From NCBI GenBank assembly GCA_030386875.1, contig CM059566.1:44366068-44430067 (forward strand): a stretch of 64,000 nucleotides of DNA. The letters run 5' to 3'. Position 1 is the first letter of the stretch. Each line of letters opens with the position of its first letter. A program made the translations under genes and the position numbers. This document shows positions 37,801-46,900 of the stretch, one piece after another. The notes below the pieces were generated by a model. The model did no database searches, was not told where the DNA came from, and saw only the letters and a program-made list of their open reading frames with translations. This stretch comes from Morinoia aosen (taxonomy: Eukaryota > Arthropoda > Malacostraca > Amphipoda > Talitridae).

Positions 37801-39925
37801 GACAAGCTAGATCCTGCCCTGCAAGACTGCACACATGTGTATGTCCGCAATGATGCTATTAAGCCTACACTCACGCGCCCTTATGATGGCCCATTCAAAG
37901 TACTTAAACGCAAGCAAAAATATTTCATCCTCGACAGATTCGGCTCGAGCGACCCTGTGAGCATAGACAGATTAAAAGTCGCATACACCTCTGATCATAG
38001 TGTAACTTATAACTCATCATCTTCTCCGCAGATTTCTCCTTCCACTGAGACTCGATCATATCTACCATCTCAGCTTCCTCAGTTGACTGCATTGTTGCCT
38101 AGTCAGCTTGAGTGTAACCCTTTCTATGTGCCTGTACACTCAAACTCTATCCCTACGCCTACCGTAGACTCTAATCCTAGTCCTCTTACTGACACAGCGA
38201 CAAGTCTGGAGAGACCAGACGAGCCCGCTGCAGTAACTCCTTTTCCTAGGACTCTTGCCGATCTGAACTTGCAGACCCGTTTGGTGAAACTTCCCCGCTC
38301 AGTATCATTTGCCAATTGCCGAACTCGGCAGGGTCGTGTAGTTCGCCCTCCTTCCCGCTACAGATGATTGCAGCGGGTGGACCTTTCGGTCTGCGCCTTG
38401 GGGGGTAATGTAGCATCCCGCTACATAAGTGTAAAAATTAGAAATTCGATATTCATACTTAAATAAATTAATTAGTAGCATTAAAAATATTACTCTAATT
38501 TATTATTAATTATTTTCTACTTCTAATTCGTAATCATTAAAATTTTTGTGTAAATACATGAGAGATCAAATAATCAATCGACATTTCGAGTTCTTAAGCA
38601 GCCCGTCTGGCAACATACAAGCGCGTCGCCTAGTCCACACACTTTTGCTTGTGGCTCGGTTGCGCGAACATCTCGACCTCTACATCATCGCCATACACAA
38701 AACCTTCACGATCAAATCTCCCTGGGTTTTGTTTCCCTGAGTGCCATCTTAAATGTTACGTTGTTAACCTGAGTCATGTTATAACTTGCTCACAACTTAC
38801 CGTATTATTGAGTCAGCCATTTGGCATTACTTTGGAAAAGGCCAGCAAACCTACCTGAGCCTCAAACCTCTTGAGCTACTACATTCACTCAAGCTCGATT
38901 GTCTGCTAGACATTCAGAAAGCAGACCTCATAACGTGACCCCATTACGTCACTGTTTAGAACTCCTTCAAGTTTTCCCCAAACACCACTCACTCACCACG
39001 CTTAATCCATCGCGTGCCGGCCTTCGCCAACTCCAGCCTGGTCCTCCGGCACGGATTGCCACCTCAGCAAGCTCTCCGAGATCAAGATCAAGACAAGCCG
39101 GTTTTCCTGACAAGCCAGTGTCCTGGCTTCCTTTTCCCAAAATAAACACCACCACCGGAAACTAAGCTGAGTTATCCAAAACGCTTTTATTATCCCTCTC
39201 ATTAATTTCCCATAGAACTATCGAGAAAATCGTTCGAGTTGCAGCCGTCAATGATCAATAATCAACATTGCCTTCAAAATACCAACGGCTAGAAACCCGA
39301 CATTTATATACAATCGCAGGTAATTATCTATCTGATATTACATTATATTCGTAACGGAACTACTAATGTTTCAACTCTATCAGTTTTCTTTAAATCATGG
39401 TTTAAATACAATGCATGCCTTTTCACATTTAATTTCATCGTTTTTTCTAATAAATCTAGGAGAGCTAATTACAGTTTTACTAACCTTCATATATTGATGA
39501 CGTAGCACAGTCCAAATCGCTCGGCAGGTCTCAGGAATGATTTTTCCAGTGGTATTTGGCGCTATGGCAACAGAGAACTTGAGATCTTCAAAAGATCGTC
39601 CAGTAGCAAGAAATCGCAGAGTCACCGACAGACGCTCATATGCAGGAATAGATTGTCTCATAACGGTATCTTCTTTGGATATTAATGGAGATACTAGATG
39701 CAATAGCTCACAGAATGTTTCGTAGTTCATACGCATATAATTATGCCAATCTCCTGGTTCAATGCTGTGGAGTTCATTCAGCAATTTCACATTTGAATGT
39801 TCACTTCTGTTAATGAACCATCCCTTAGCCCATTTTGAGCGAGTTTTCGCGGCTCTTTTTTTCTTTTTCATTGCGAAAATAGCTAAACCCATCAGCTGTA
39901 GCAACTCGCCGTCTGGAGCCGCCAT
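30175..39925 (-). CDS. PIF/Harbinger DDE transposase (HARBI1-like), 2 exons
   Basis: Exon 1 (39925-39485) and exon 2 (30945-30175) join in phase 0 (donor AAG|GTTAGT, acceptor TTTGTTTCCAG) to give about 403 residues. Exon 1 carries the N-terminal helix-turn-helix-like region (YERLSVTLRFLATGRSFEDLKF..IAPNT). Exon 2 carries the catalytic core: GAVDGKHV (first Asp, about residue 176), GRVSDGGV (second Asp, about 226), FVGDEAF, and RARRVVENVFGI with the catalytic Glu. The length and triad are normal for the family and no stop or frameshift is seen. The intron is 8.5 kb because gypsy C (6.7 kb) landed in it. MADF-BESS exon 2 also lies inside this intron in antisense. Confidence 0.9.
31457..31828 (+). 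CDS. MADF-BESS exon 2
   Basis: 124 codons including the stop, open from the acceptor. It contains PKRKRAKK and the BESS-like C-terminus and lies inside the transposase intron. Confidence 0.8.
   Translation, partial: TINEDEHEPSDTGEGLEEVRANDAPSTSFASAAAAPKRKRAKKEELSQSDKVLAAITERIPSSRVEDEWDLVAKTFAYKLRRVPSSMQPIAEKLINDVLFLAQMNELDRNTQIVRGPLSFTLQ
31905..32575. repeat. 98-bp tandem repeat, about 7 copies, cut by gypsy C
   Basis: The marker ATCTGATATT recurs every 98 bp (about 31913, 32011, 32109 ... 32501). The array stops at the gypsy C insertion and continues as one further copy after it (39303-39412). All copies lie inside the Harbinger element. Confidence 0.92.
32576..33468 (+). repeat. 5' LTR of gypsy C
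   Basis: 893 bp, TGTAGC...CCCGACA. AATAAA is at about 33308. The last 129 bp (33340-33468, presumed U5) differ from the 3' LTR. Confidence 0.95.
33470..33482 (+). other. primer binding site of gypsy C, tRNA-Gly type
   Basis: TGGTGCATTGGCC begins one base after the LTR. It matches 13 nt of the tRNA-Gly(GCC) 3' end; the longer match seen in A is lost after this point. Confidence 0.7.
33483..34054 (+). other. gypsy C untranslated leader
   Basis: An AT-rich 5' leader with several direct repeats of a TGATTGAGTAGGTA-type motif (about 33709, 33813, 33955). No ORF of note. It presumably contains packaging or dimerisation signals, but none is identified. Confidence 0.5.
34055..35032 (+). CDS. gag: gypsy C Gag
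   Basis: About 325 residues from the ATG at 34055 (MSDSDNEDR); the 27 upstream in-frame bases lack an ATG. It has a capsid-like helical N-terminal two-thirds, a Tyr/Pro/Arg-rich stretch with DRGRSYDRS and SRSRD, and then a CHCC knuckle (CWYHQKFGDQARKC..RFC). Known CsRn1-type elements use this CHCC order. Translation would normally end at TAG 35030-35032; part of the ribosomes should shift at 35005-35011 into pol. Confidence 0.93.
   Translation: MSDSDNEDRAHANPIRLPPFIPGDAHTWFNQVEAVFRYNRINQEIDKFYALVSAAPTKLLNDSNELLENPPDRDPYGILKRKILARLQMSDADKFRSLVDASAIPPVSSSFSPTSLVKKLRKLATGVAVAEGFLKEVFMTKLAPNVRPFLSLAGPEQTLEKLAEAAETVIRNINLPRESQVASLNVAATTFSPSNTTQNSAKIDKLQQDIADIKQALQNFQIGQTVAHIQPGPGRFQSHQNAYNYPYDYPSNYHYPPPPQRFDRGRSYDRSNNQNPRFRSRSRDASSNLCWYHQKFGDQARKCASRFCPRYTEQMTSGNATSNAQ
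35005..35067 (+). promoter_or_regulatory. -1 frameshift signal of gypsy C: slippery site plus pseudoknot
   Basis: GGGAAAC at 35005-35011 (G GGA AAC in gag frame). Spacer 35012-35018. Stem 1 GCAACGCA (35019-35026) pairs with TGCGTTGC (35040-35047). Stem 2 GCGAGTA (35032-35038) pairs with TACTCGC (35061-35067). Loops are 5, 1 and 13 nt. The gag stop lies in the pseudoknot. Stems, loops and spacer keep the same lengths in copies A and B. Confidence 0.78.
35008..38367 (+). CDS. pol: gypsy C pol polyprotein (PR-RT-RH-IN)
   Basis: About 1119 codons in the -1 frame after the slippery site, with no break. Domains in order: aspartic protease (FLIDTGSSVSIIP), reverse transcriptase with FVYLDDILV, RNase H (VVDASSTAVGAV...TDHKPL), integrase HHCC finger (H..H...CHACQSS), DDE core (DLVGP, THDRGSQF, HPQSNGLIERVH) and a GPF-type C-terminal module (RPYDGPFKV). 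It ends in a basic tail (GRVVRPPSRYR). No chromodomain or env follows. The long antisense ORFs over this region are shadows. Confidence 0.95.
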   Translation, partial: KRHQQRTVASTALPHSQTTRLLTILDPVTKYRFLIDTGSSVSIIPATAKVKNQPLVATLRAANGTPIPCYGERALECSLGLRRSFLFTFLIAEVQEPIIGADFLEKFGIVVDVKNRCIRDEETQISIPAGSITKENVLHSFSIAFKEECMFAQILKSFPALTNPNLVSKNMQTCTKHFIETQGPPVFSRARRLPPDRLALAKKEFARMQECGIIRTSKSPWASPLLLVPKANGEFRPCGDFRRLNAVTLPDRYPIPYLHDFSANLEGAQIFSKIDLQSAFHQIPLDESAIPKTAVITPFGLFEFLKMPYGLRNAPQTFQRHMAEIFSDLSFAFVYLDDILVASTTPELHKDHLRVVFQRLSDNGLLVNPEKCEFGKSSLIYLGHEISSLGLKPLPSKVEVIRNFPLPQTQKELRRFLGSVNFYHRFIRNCAQTLAPLSDLLEPKRKGKSIEVKWTEEAREAFETIKHKLASATELSYPIANADFSLVVDASSTAVGAVLQQQAGTNISPLAFFSKKLSPTERAYSAFGRELLAIYLSVRHFRYALEAREFVIYTDHKPLTSAIKMPSERHSPREARHLSFISQFTTDIRFIKGLDNTVADCLSRINTVQTSGEITFGNICNAQKEDPELQDLLKSSNPSLPKLTLVDGVYRDAERLSRLYLPATLRRVAVLHYHSLSHPGINRTLRLISDRYVWPAMRKEVKQIVQNCHACQSSKVVKHNRAALQSCAFTGQKFDSVHLDLVGPLPVSRGYSYLLTIIDRFTRWVEAVPLPDTQTETVARAFLSQWISRFGVPLQVTHDRGSQFTSKFWSELSTALGCANTSTTAYHPQSNGLIERVHRDLKSALRCLNCSHDWTDRLPVVLLSIRNLHRQDQQCTAAEMLYGKTLRLPGDIVDPKPLPEFSSADRSAYVTALKDCMRQIKYVAPRMPQTEDKLDPALQDCTHVYVRNDAIKPTLTRPYDGPFKVLKRKQKYFILDRFGSSDPVSIDRLKVAYTSDHSVTYNSSSSPQISPSTETRSYLPSQLPQLTALLPSQLECNPFYVPVHSNSIPTPTVDSNPSPLTDTATSLERPDEPAAVTPFPRTLADLNLQTRLVKLPRSVSFANCRTRQGRVVRPPSRYR
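38409..39302 (+). repeat. 3' LTR of gypsy C
   Basis: 894 bp, preceded by the polypurine tract GCCTTGGGGGGTAA. It appears identical to the 5' LTR through AAGCTGAGT (39172), then differs for the final 130 bp until the shared CCCGACA. Confidence 0.95.
39485..39925 (-). CDS. transposase exon 1
   Basis: 147 codons from ATG 39925 (MAAPDGELL) to the donor at 39485/39484. It contains the Lys/Arg-rich and HTH-like N-terminal half of the HARBI1-like transposase. Confidence 0.85.
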
Positions 39926-40046
39926 TCTTGCTCGTACTCTCTACGTGACTGCTACTGGCATACTGAAGCGTGTGCCAGTCTTCGTCAAGTTGGAAGTGCG
40001 TTGTTTGCATCGTGTGAGGGGCCTTGAGACCGTCTCACAAAACGTT

Positions 40047-40090
40047 GTTCAGATTGTTTGCAGACATATTTGCGCGTGTGAGGGGGGTAA
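40047..40090. repeat. right terminal inverted repeat and TSD of the Harbinger element
   Basis: The complement of the left repeat, ending GCGTGTGAGGGGGG at 40087 and followed by TAA (40088-40090). Confidence 0.88.
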
Positions 40091-40885
40091 GAAATAACCT
40101 GAGGAAAGATAAGGAATAAAAAAGGACTTCGAAAAACGTATAAATGGATTTTTTTTTAATTTCCTACCTAAAGGAAATTTTTAGAAAACTCAAGTTACCG
40201 CCGAGGAACAAAAATAAAAAATAAAAAAAAAATAAAAAAATAATGTTGAATCGGCCACTAAAAATTGAATGTGTGTGTTTATATGCCCAAAATTCAACTG
40301 CTCGAAATGAATACTTTAGTAGTAAAATGCCCATATTTTTCACCTATGGGAGTATATAGGAAGTAGGATTATTTTCAATATTTTGAGTTCCACTGCTTGA
40401 CATCGGTAATGTCAAAGTGCGCTAGAGAGCGCCATCTGCTGGACGAATAGAATTCTGTTTACCTGACGCGCGTAGGGTTGCATCACGATGGGATGCGGTA
40501 TTGTGTACGTAAGGTGCAATCGCTAAGACAATAATGGTTGGCTACACCAACCTAGTCTGAAACGAAAGATATAATAGAATTAACTACATTGGTAGTTATG
40601 TGGTAGTTGGTCGCTATGCGTAAGCCCTTTCGTGCGGCAATATTTCGTAGTTTTACTTGGAAGTTAACACAGTAAATTTGGTGATTTTAACGGTAATTTA
40701 AAAGTCGGTAAATTTTCAACAACATTTCACTTCTCAGTGCCTAGCTACTGAGTAATTATGTAAATGATTTGTGAAGCAAAGACTTTATGATGGTGCACTT
40801 AGCATTCATTCTAGTGCCCTACCAAGTAGCTGTTAGTTGGTAAATATTACTGATACCCATAAAGATTGTTAACTTCTGCACCAGA
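40091..40885 (+). promoter_or_regulatory. presumed promoter and 5' UTR region of the ANKIB1-like gene
   Basis: A non-coding stretch between the Harbinger end and the first coding exon. It includes A-rich runs near 40200-40240. I do not identify a TATA box or start site; the assignment rests on position only. Confidence 0.35.
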
Positions 40886-40951
40886 ATGGGTAGTGCCTCT
40901 TCAAAATTCAAGAAATACTTGCAAAATGGAGATGAATATGCAGCCATGCAG
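40886..40951 (+). CDS. ANKIB1: ANKIB1-like exon 1
   Basis: 22 codons from [21 protein letters not shown].., matching the MGN..KF N-terminus of the family. Gly2 suggests possible N-myristoylation. Donor CAG|GTAAGG, phase 0. Confidence 0.85.
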
Positions 40952-43900
40952 GTAAGGGCTTATTCTGTTGTACATTGCTTTGTGCTTTTTTCATCCTGTA
41001 AGCCTAGTTCAATTTATAATAGGTTGTCAATGTGTGATGGTGAGAGAAAAATGTTTCATTCAATGGCTGCTATTGTGGGTCCTTGAATGTCATAATGTGG
41101 GACTCTCATATGATGATTATAGCAATGCTGTGGGTGACAATTAGAATGGATTTTATGATGGCTGATTTCATAGCATGTTGTTTTAGTGAAGGGAGGCTAA
41201 GTTTGTATTTTTAGTAAATATTGAATTCAATGTTATCAACAAATTTCATAATTTCGTAGGTATAGATGGGTAATATAGTAGACTATAAGACGTTTTACAT
41301 GAATGACATTCTGCCTGGCGATGCGTTATTTTCGAATTATTCAACTTTGAAGCTGGCTTGTGCATGCCATGGAAGCACGCGGGGCTAGCATAATTTAATT
41401 AATAACAGAAGCTAACTCCCTATTACAAACGTAAAGAGGTTGGGTCGTGAGGGGTAGGCACAGTTCTTTTAGTGAAAATTATAAATAAAGGTTTTGAGTG
41501 ACGTTTGTTTACATCGACGCCAAGGTGGCTGCCGCCATGGCGCCAACCGGCTGAGGATGGCGGCAGCTATCTTTGAGTTGATGTAAACAAACGTCACTAG
41601 AAAGCTTTATTTATAATTTTCACTAAAAGAACTGTTGCTACCCCTCACGACCCAACCTCTTTACGTTTGTAATAGGAGTTAGCTTCCATTTTGGTCAATG
41701 TTTATTTTTTTTTTGGCAGGGAAATGAAAGATGTTGGTGCTTAGAATCACTAAATGCGCACATTTAGAAACCTTTTCCAAGAATGACATTATGCTCGCTG
41801 ATGCGTTATTTTCAAATTATTGAACTTTGAAGTTGGCGCCGGCGCGCGCCGTAATTTAGTTGATAAGGGTAGTTAACCCGCCTATTACACACGTAAAGAG
41901 GTTGGGTCGTAAGGGTTAGCCACAGTTCTTCTAGTGAAAATTGTAAATAAAGGTTGTCACCGACCCATTACGTCGAATGATCAAGTGTGTGCAAGTGCGC
42001 ACCGCTGCTTCGACATAACTGGCAGCCTTGAGATGACCGTAGGTCCGTAACTTCAACCCTGGTATATCTTGGGTTTGACGTATCTGGGAACATTGAAAAC
42101 AAGTCTTTCGCATCGACAATATAACTTGTCATCTCGGTCAATATTTATTTTAGGTACGGCACGGAAATTAAAGATGTCGTTGCGTAGAATCACTAAAAGA
42201 GCACGTTTAAAAACCTCTTACACGAATGACATTCTGCTCGCTGATGCATTATTTTTTAATTATTGAACTTTGAAGTTGGCGCGGACGCGCGCGCCGCCTA
42301 TTACAAGCGTAATGAGGTTGGGTCGTGAGGGTTAGCCACAGTTCTTTTAGTGGAAATTATAAATCAATTGAAATTCTACTATGCATGAAAATAGTTGAGG
42401 AGATGACAAGTTATATTGTCGATGCGAAAGACTTGTTTCGAATGTTCCCAGATACGTCGAACCCACGATATACCGGGGTTGAAGTTACGGACCTACGGTC
42501 ATCTCAAGGCTGCCAGTTACGTCGAAGCAGCGGTGCGCGCTTGCACACACTCGATCATTCGACGTAATGGGTTGGTTACAACCTTTATTTACAATTTTCA
42601 CTAGAAGAACTGTGGCTAACCCTTACGACCCAACCTCTTTACGTGTGTAATAGGCAGGTTAACTACCCTTATTAACTAAATTACGGCGCCGGTGCCAACT
42701 TCAAAGTACAATTATTAAAAAATAACGCATCAGCGAGCAGAATGTCATTCGTGTAAAAGGTTCTTAAATGTGCTCTTTTAGTGATTCTAAGCAACGACAT
42801 CTTTAATTTCCGTGCCGCACCTAAAATAAATATTGACCGTCATCTCATTAACTATGTTTATGCATAGTAGAATTTCAATTGATTTAAAATTTCCACTAAA
42901 AGAACTGTGGCTACCCCTCACGACCTAACCTCATTACGTTTGTAATAGGCAGCGCGCGCGTGCCAGCGCCAACTTCAAAGTTCAATAATTCGAAAATAAC
43001 GCATCAGCGAGCATAATGTCATTCATGTAAAAGGTTTTTAAATGTGCTCATTTAGTGATTATCAGCACCGACATCTTTAATTTCCCTGCCAAAGAAAAAA
43101 TAAGCATTGACCTCCATTTTCATTGCTAAAACAATGACTGTTTTTGCCTTAAAAGGGTCATTCAGGAGCGCCGTTCGTATAACTTCAAACTTAAATAACT
43201 CGAAAACTAAGCATTTCCGGGCACATTGTCATTCGTGTAAAACGTCTTAAAATCGACTATATTACCCATCTATACCTACGAAATTATGAAATTTTTTGAC
43301 AACATTAAATTCAATATTGACTGTATTTTTGAATTGTGAGACCTACGGTGCAATATAGTGCAAATTACAGAAGTACAAGCAAATCTATGTTAATACTATT
43401 ACTACCTCAGAATGAACAATGCATTACTGAATAATCCTGTGGGCATAATGTTAGGATATAAGGTTAATATTAAGGAGATGCAACTAATAAATTTTCAAAA
43501 TTTTGTTGCCTGTATCATGGTAATTACATCAAAATAAGGTCAATTTTTACTTCAATGTTGTCAACGATTTTCATAATTTTGTTGCAAAGAATCATTAAAG
43601 GAACACATTTAAGAATGTTTTACAAGAATGGCATTCTGCTCACTGATGCGTTATTTTTGAATTATTCAATTTTGAAGTTGGCTTGTGCGCGCCAGGGAAG
43701 CGCGCGCGCGCCTAGCGTAATTTAATTAATAACGGAAGCTAACCCCCTCTTACAAATGTAAAGAGGTTGGGTGGTGAGGGGTAGCCACAGTTCTTCTAGT
43801 GAAAATTATGGTCAATATTTACTGTAATGTTGTCAACAATTTTCATAATTTTGTTGCAAAGAATCAATAAAGGAACACATTTAACAATGTTTTACAAGAA

Positions 43901-46900
43901 TGACATACTGCCCGTTGATGCATTATTTATGAGTTATTCAACTTTGAAGCTGGCTTGTGCACGCCATGGAAGCGCTCGTGGCTAGCGTAATTTAATTAAT
44001 AATGGAAGCTAACCCCCTATTACAAACGTAAAGAGGTTGGGTGGTGAGGGGTAGCCACAGTTCTTTTAGTGAAAATTATAAATAAAGGTTTCTAGTAACG
44101 TTTGTTACATCGACTATAAGGTGGCTGCCGCCATGGAGCCACCCGGTACCCAAGATGGCGGCATCTTGGAGTCGATGTAAACGAATGTCACTAGAAACCT
44201 TTGTTTATAATTTTCACTAGAAGAACTGTGGCTACCCCTCACGACCCAACCTCTTAACATTTGTAACAGATGGTTAGCTTCCGTTTCTATTGCAAAAACA
44301 ATGAGTGCTTTTGCACAAAAAAAGCCATTTAGGAGCGCTGTTCGTATAACTTCAAACTTAAATAATTCGAAAAAAACGTTAAATAAAACGTCTTAAAATC
44401 GACTATATTACCTATCTATAGTTACAAAATTATGGAAATCGTTGACAACATTAAAGTAAATATTGACCAAAATTATAAATAAAGGTTTCTGGTGACGTCC
44501 GTTTATATCGCCATGGTGCCACCCGGTACCCAAGATGGTGGCAGCCATCTTGGAGTCTATGTAAACGGACGTCACCGGATAATTTTAAAAAGTTATTAGA
44601 ACCTGAAATGCTGCAGCAAAACTTATAACCTTCAAAAAGAGTATTTGGTGGCAATTTGAAGGTCAAATTTGTGTCTATGAAAATCTCGGATAAAGAAAGA
44701 AAGAAAGAAAAAACGTTTATTTCCAAGTTGCCACATAAGATGCAGGCCAACATATTGGCTTTTAAAAGTTCCTAATATAGGACATCCTAAAACAAAAGTT
44801 CCATACAAGGAGTACTAATTGTTAAACCATCCAATGTGTACAAGTAGATAAGTCATACGAGGCATGTAGTAAACACTAACTTCACCTGAAAACAGGCATC
44901 AAGTTTTAAAAAACTTGCCTCATTACTTTATAGAAATGTATTACATCTAGAATTAGATCAAACATATACCGTAGTTATAGGTATAGACGTGGTATCTTAA
45001 TATATTTATTTTCAAGTGTAGATATCAATGCTTTAGTGGAAAATGCTGATTCCATATAACACAACAAAATTTTTGTGATATTTACAGGTATTTGAGGCAA
45101 ATGCAAACATGCAGGGCAGTCTGGACCCAAATGCCAGTCATGGAGAGTCTCTTGGACACAACACAGCCCTGCACTATGCTGCTCAGCATGCTATGAAACA
45201 TCTCTTCAGGTACTATTGTGGCTCACTCTGGTTCTAAGAGTTTTCAAAATAATTTGGCACAATTATGAGAATACCCTCATAGATCTGATATACTCTAGCA
45301 TTTATTTACTCTTGCATTGTAATTATAGCATTATACTGTAATGTGAAATTGAGGGGCCAAAATGAGACCTTGCATCTAAGACTTTGATATTGTATCAAGT
45401 GTCAACCCAGGTTCCTAAAGACTAAAACATTAATTGAGCAACTTTACTTATGGCAAACAAGACTAAACTTCTGTATGGGCTAACTTTTATCCCATAAATT
45501 ATCTAGACTACTAGGCTATGTTGATCAAGTGTCTCATTGTGCTGCCTATTTTATTGGCATTGTCTTCATGATGGTTTTACCGTAACTGAGGTGATAATTT
45601 ATACCTTCTGGCTTTATGTATCAGGCATGATGGAAAACACCATTGTAAAACATGGATTAACTTTATAGGCAATGAAATTCACTCTTCTTCAAACATTTTT
45701 TGATGATGGCTTCTATGTACAGATTTACCTCAGCATTGCTGTACTTTTTAGCAGTTCTTATTAGGCAAGTATTCTTGCTTGCCAGTTCCCATCAGTTGTG
45801 ATGCCTTTTACTAAAATTAACACAGTTTTACTGCATAGTTTTGGTGTATTCATCTTAAATTACATTCATTCATTTTCAAATAATATTATAAATGTGGCTG
45901 CTGTAGATTCCTATCAGTGTAACTATGTTTGATCTTATGGTGTTCTGAAAAAAGTGTTTAAAATATCAATCATTGTTGCTGCTCAAAAAAAATATAAATT
46001 TATTTCTTGATACTCTAACTTTGAAGCATAGGCTATCGTATTACCAAATAAAAAGGCATTTTAAAATGAAAACCGGGAAAAATGAAAAGTAATCAAAATA
46101 TAACAATAAATCTAGCCGTGCAAAACAGATCAACAAGAAGAAAATCAGATTTTGGGTAAGTGATCCCATTAACACGTTTCCTGCAAAGGGACCCACCGGT
46201 GGTCCCTTAGGTGGTTTTCAAAGTGCTGCTGACCCACCTGCAGTCACTAACTCATTGATTATGAATACTTAATGAAAGGTAAACAAAAGCCCGATCCAGT
46301 TTATGTTTGCTATTTTCAAAGTAGATTACTACAATTGAATTAAAATTGGATTTGAATATTGAACTTCAGTTTAACCCATCGCAGTTAACGTGTTAAGAAT
46401 AGAACCAAGCCCATTCTGTGCTAACTTGGTTTCATTTGCTGCAGGGCGTTCTTGTTTGACCTGGGAGGCAACCCAAACAAACGGAACAGCGATGACGAAA
46501 CGAGCCTGCACAAGCTGTGCCATGTGCGGGGCCCTGCAAAGAGCATGAGTGCAGAGGAGCGCAGATATTGGTGCCTCATGATGCTGCTCCACTGGAGAGG
46601 CGCTCCTATGGACGATGGTCGCGTCGAGACCCTCGCTCTCAATGCCAAGGACAAGGTGCAGTGGCTCTGCTTCTCAAATGCTCTTTATTTAAGAATCCAA
46701 CAACATGTTCTTGTCAATTGTATACAAAAAGTTCAATACTCTAAGCAGTGGTTCTTAACCTTTTTTGGCAGTGACCCAAAATCTGCCCTAAATAACTGCC
46801 GCAATCCAAGCCTCCACAACAATGAAAATTTTACGATGATATACTGTAGGTTAACACAAACAGGTTACATAAACTCTTAGCGACCCAATGAAATGGGTTG

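Larger units (their letters stand above)
32576..39302 (+). mobile_element. Ty3/gypsy LTR retrotransposon C, apparently intact coding
   Basis: A plus-strand element with LTRs at 32576-33468 and 38409-39302, flanked by TTTA (32572-32575, 39303-39306). The pre-insertion sequence GGTTTATATACAATC is known from the neighbouring 98-bp repeat copies, so the target duplication is certain. gag and pol are both open and related by -1 frame. The LTRs appear identical over the first 764 bp but strongly different in the last about 130 bp. Of the three copies it is the only one with no coding break. Confidence 0.96.
28074..40087. mobile_element. PIF/Harbinger DNA transposon with two genes, host to gypsy C
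   Basis: It is bounded by about 40-bp near-perfect terminal inverted repeats and 3-bp TAA flanks, the TWA-type target duplication expected of PIF/Harbinger. The span is 12.0 kb, about 5.3 kb without the nested gypsy C. It encodes a MADF-BESS protein (+) and a DDE transposase (-), both uninterrupted once spliced, so it may be recently active. The right end lies about 800 bp upstream of the first ANKIB1-like coding exon. The left flank is LTR-derived but the right flank does not clearly continue that LTR, which suggests later rearrangement. Confidence 0.9.

Noticed and set aside
38368-38408. Possible env gene in the gypsy elements
   Set aside because: Pol ends about 40 bp before the 3' LTR in copy C and there is no space for env in A or B.
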